Shown here piece by piece: positions 5,950 through 7,640 of a DNA stretch of 7,640 nt. The DNA is taken from the NCBI GenBank assembly GCA_021776145.1, contig JAJFGM010000722.1, forward strand, positions 1 through 7,640. Direction: 5' to 3'. Position 1 is the first letter of the stretch; every line of letters begins with the position of its first letter. Both the position numbers and the translations under genes were made by a program. The notes below the pieces were generated by a model, which saw only the letters and a program-made list of their open reading frames with translations, had not been told where the DNA came from and made no database searches. This DNA comes from Kiloniellaceae bacterium. Lineage in GTDB: Bacteria > Pseudomonadota > Alphaproteobacteria > Kiloniellales > Kiloniellaceae.

Positions 5950-6423
5950 TCAGCTTCCGGCCTTGGCTTTGTAGGAGGCAATGGACTCCTTCAACTCGGT
6001 GTATTCCTCGCAACCGAAGAAGCAAACGCCGTCGAGAACCTTCAGGCGTTCCTCCGCCTTTTCCAGATCGTCCATCTGCAGGTAGAGCTCACCCAGATAC
6101 TCGTTGGCGCCGAGGTGCCGCGGCTCGATCGCCAGCGCCTTTTGGTAGTTTGACAGGGCGTCATCGAAGTTGCCCATTTTGCGCAGGCTGTAGCCCATGT
6201 AGTTCAGGGCATCCGCGTTCTTGGGATTTTTCGACAGGGACGTTTCCAGGAACGGCACGGCTTCGCAATACTCGCCGGCATTGATGAGCTTTAATGCCTT
6301 GGCGTATTCGGGGTCCTTTGGCGGCCAGCCCTCTGGGGAATCCCCTCCCGCCGCAAGCGCCGCCCCGGCGCCAAGGCAGAGGCTCAAGCAGGTCGCGGAG
6401 AACAGGTGAAGGATCGGCTTCAT
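5950..6423 (-). CDS. Exported small TPR protein
   Basis: The gene encodes 157 residues. ATG 6423 is chosen over the in-frame ATG at 6513 because GAGGAG lies eight bases upstream and the protein then begins with a clean signal peptide. That peptide is MKPILHLFSATCLSLCLGAG followed by AALA, with likely cleavage after Ala24. The mature protein is about 133 residues. TPR-like units lie at about 37-70, 71-104 (NYMGYSLRKMGNFDDALSNY..KALAIEP, the clearest) and 105-138. The C-terminus has Cys134-x3-Cys138 (CFFGC), which could form a disulfide in the periplasm, then a final helix ending AKAGS. It should be a soluble periplasmic scaffold with no enzyme activity of its own. It lies upstream of the TPR-CHAT lipoprotein on the same strand, 344 bases away, so both may act in the same compartment. 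Direct cooperation is an inference from position and shared TPR architecture. Confidence 0.88.
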   Translation of the reverse strand: MKPILHLFSATCLSLCLGAGAALAAGGDSPEGWPPKDPEYAKALKLINAGEYCEAVPFLETSLSKNPKNADALNYMGYSLRKMGNFDDALSNYQKALAIEPRHLGANEYLGELYLQMDDLEKAEERLKVLDGVCFFGCEEYTELKESIASYKAKAGS

Positions 6424-6431
6424 GGCGTTTT

Positions 6432-6437
6432 CTCCTC
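6432..6437 (-). promoter_or_regulatory. Ribosome binding site of the exported TPR protein
   Basis: On the minus strand it reads GAGGAG, eight bases before the ATG at 6423. It decides the start against the longer in-frame ATG at 6513, which would hide the signal peptide behind 30 arginine-rich residues. Confidence 0.8.
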
Positions 6438-6896
6438 GAAAGTTACGGCGGCGCCGTCTCGTTGATGGACAACTATCCGGATCGGTTGCAAAGCCGCGTG
6501 ATGCGTGTGTCATCGGAGTCGCCGCTTCGACCCTTCCTTTTACCCGCGTCTCGCATAAAATTCAGGCATGAATGTGAACTTTTGCGGCATGGTCGAAGAT
6601 TCCCTATCGCGCGCGCCTATGGTCCAGCTTGACGCAGCTGTACATACTTCCGACGTCTTCGATGCCTTCGGCTGAGACGAATTCGCTTACGCCATAAGAA
6701 GCGCCCGCACAGAACCTTGCGCCCGCGGGGTGATTTGCAGCGTACATCCGTGGCCACATGTCCATAGTGGGTCAACTTTTCACCCTGCGCCAGAGCCACT
6801 GCCTGCGTCCGAAGTTGAGGGCATTGCGGAAGAACCCGGTCGGTTTGACGTTAGCCCGTGATTGTGCGACCTCGTAGAGGTCCAGCGAAGGAAAAC
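6438..6896. other. Gene-poor stretch between divergent TPR and GMC genes
   Basis: About 460 bases without a credible gene. Short frames on either strand (for example 6617-6799 minus) lack a ribosome binding site and have low-complexity arginine-rich translations. It contains repeat copy C and must include the promoter of the TPR gene and perhaps of the GMC gene; no clear promoter hexamers were identified. Confidence 0.5.
6758..6776 (+). repeat. Dispersed repeat, copy C
   Basis: ATGTCCATAGTGGGTCAAC is the partner of copy B at 5710. Together B and C flank the exported TPR gene as short direct repeats. Similarity does not extend beyond the 19-base core. Confidence 0.5.
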
Positions 6897-6910
6897 GGAG
6901 TGGAACGGGA

Positions 6911-7640
6911 ATGCCTGGCCGAGACGGGGCTGACGAGGCTGTTTACGACTACATCGAGATTGGCGCCTGATCGGCCGGCTGCGTCCTGGCCAACCGCTTG
7001 AGCGCCGATCCCGGCGCCCGCGTGCTGCTGCTCGAGGCCGGCGGCAAGGACAACTACCACTGGATCCACATCCCCGTCGGCTACCTCTATTGCATGGGCA
7101 ATCCACGCACCGACTGGGGTTTTAAGACCACCGCCGAGGCCGGTCTCAACGGCCGCGCCCTCGACTACCCGCGTGGCAAGGTCCTGGGCGGCTGCTCCTC
7201 GATCAACGGCATGATCTACATGCGAGGCCAGGCCGCCGACTACGATCACTGGCGCCAGCTCGGCAACGGCGGCTGGGGCTGGGACGACGTGCTGCCCTAC
7301 TTCCGCAAATCGGAAAACCACTACGACGGCGCCGACGCGGTGCACGGTGCCGGCGGCGAGTGGCGTGTCGAGGAACAGCGGCTGTCCTGGGACATCCTCG
7401 ACGCGGTGCAAGAAGCCGCCGAGGAACTCGGCATCCCGCGCATCAAGGACTTCAACGACGGCGACAACGAAGGCGTCTCCTACTTCCAGGTCAACCAGAA
7501 GCGCGGCGTGCGCTGGAGCACGGCGCGCGGCTTCCTGAAGCCGGTGCTCGGGCGCCGCAACCTCGACCTGGTCAGCGAAGCGCATGTCGAGGCCTTGGTC
7601 CTCGACGGCAAACGCGTGACCGGCGTACGCTACCGGCGCC
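6911..7640 (+). pseudogene. GMC-family FAD oxidoreductase with in-frame stop, 3' end cut by window edge
   Basis: The frame starts at ATG 6911, with GGAG ten bases upstream. It reads MPGRDGADEAVYDYIEIGA, then a TGA at 6968-6970, then continues in the same frame to the edge as SAGCVLANRLSADPGARVLLLEAGG. Relatives read 'YDYIVVGAGSAGCVLANRLS', so the TGA replaces the glycine of the dinucleotide-binding GxGxxG motif; one base change from GGA explains it. Further on, DYPRGKVLGGCSSINGMIYMRG (about residues 92-113) is the GMC signature that contacts FAD, followed by ADYDHWRQLGNGGWGWDDVLPYF. The family includes choline, glucose and alcohol dehydrogenases and oxidases; LPYF and the SSINGM motif resemble choline-dehydrogenase-like members, but the substrate is not determinable. 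Codon use is strongly GC-rich and apart from the stop the frame is intact, so the lesion is recent or a sequencing error. No later start would retain the FAD motif. Confidence 0.85.
6968..6970 (+). other. In-frame TGA inside the FAD-binding glycine motif
   Basis: The stop lies between GA and SAGC in what should be GAGSAGC. A single G-to-T change of a GGA glycine codon accounts for it. Both sides of the frame match the GMC family without a gap. Confidence 0.8.

Noticed and set aside
6968..6970. TGA as a selenocysteine codon
   Set aside because: The position is a glycine of the FAD-binding loop in all relatives I know, and no selenocysteine-type site is expected there.
6851..7585. 244-residue open frame on the minus strand
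   Set aside because: It is fully antisense to the GMC oxidoreductase frame, which has clear family motifs. Long antisense frames are expected in GC-rich DNA, and its Ala/Val-rich translation matches nothing recognisable.
1..7640. CRISPR array or CRISPR-associated genes linked to the CHAT protein
   Set aside because: No regularly spaced repeats and no Cas-like frame are present, so a Craspase-type link is not supported here.

Overview
The window looks like an accessory, rearranged stretch of an alphaproteobacterial chromosome. Base composition is high in GC, the Shine-Dalgarno sequences are classical, and there are short dispersed repeats of the 'ATGTCCGCTTTGGGTCAA' kind that I know from Bradyrhizobium-like and Rhodospirillales-like genomes. 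The genus cannot be fixed from the sequence. Two cut-off metabolic genes bound the window: a Gfo/Idh/MocA-type NAD(P)-dependent oxidoreductase running off the left edge (minus strand) and a GMC-family FAD oxidoreductase running off the right edge (plus strand). The GMC gene has an in-frame TGA exactly in its N-terminal FAD-binding glycine motif.

Layout, left to right: Gfo/Idh/MocA N-terminus (1-219, minus). A 500-base gene-poor stretch. A 209-residue protein with a C-x2-C...C-x2-H putative zinc knuckle (720-1349, plus), followed at its stop codon by a large imperfect inverted repeat. A decayed IS5-family element (about 1489-2440) whose transposase has an insertion of about 43 bases built around a palindrome, and a large internal deletion that removes part of the catalytic core. 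A 1036-residue TPR-CHAT lipoprotein (2495-5605, minus) that fills 40% of the window. A 344-base gap. A small exported TPR protein (5950-6423, minus). A 490-base gap. The broken GMC gene (6911-7640, plus).

The most interesting content is the pair on the minus strand: an exported 157-residue TPR protein followed by a lipoprotein with about seven TPR-like repeats and a C-terminal CHAT (caspase-like) protease domain. The CHAT domain keeps both catalytic residues (His876 in ATHG, Cys927 in LSACNS). The lipobox-type Cys40 followed by Asp41 predicts a protease tethered to the inner membrane and facing the periplasm. TPR-CHAT proteins are usually discussed as cytoplasmic effectors, so an extracytoplasmic one with an exported TPR neighbour deserves attention. 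The shared orientation suggests a link, but the 344-base gap means an operon is not proven. No CRISPR array, tRNA, rRNA or complete mobile element was found.
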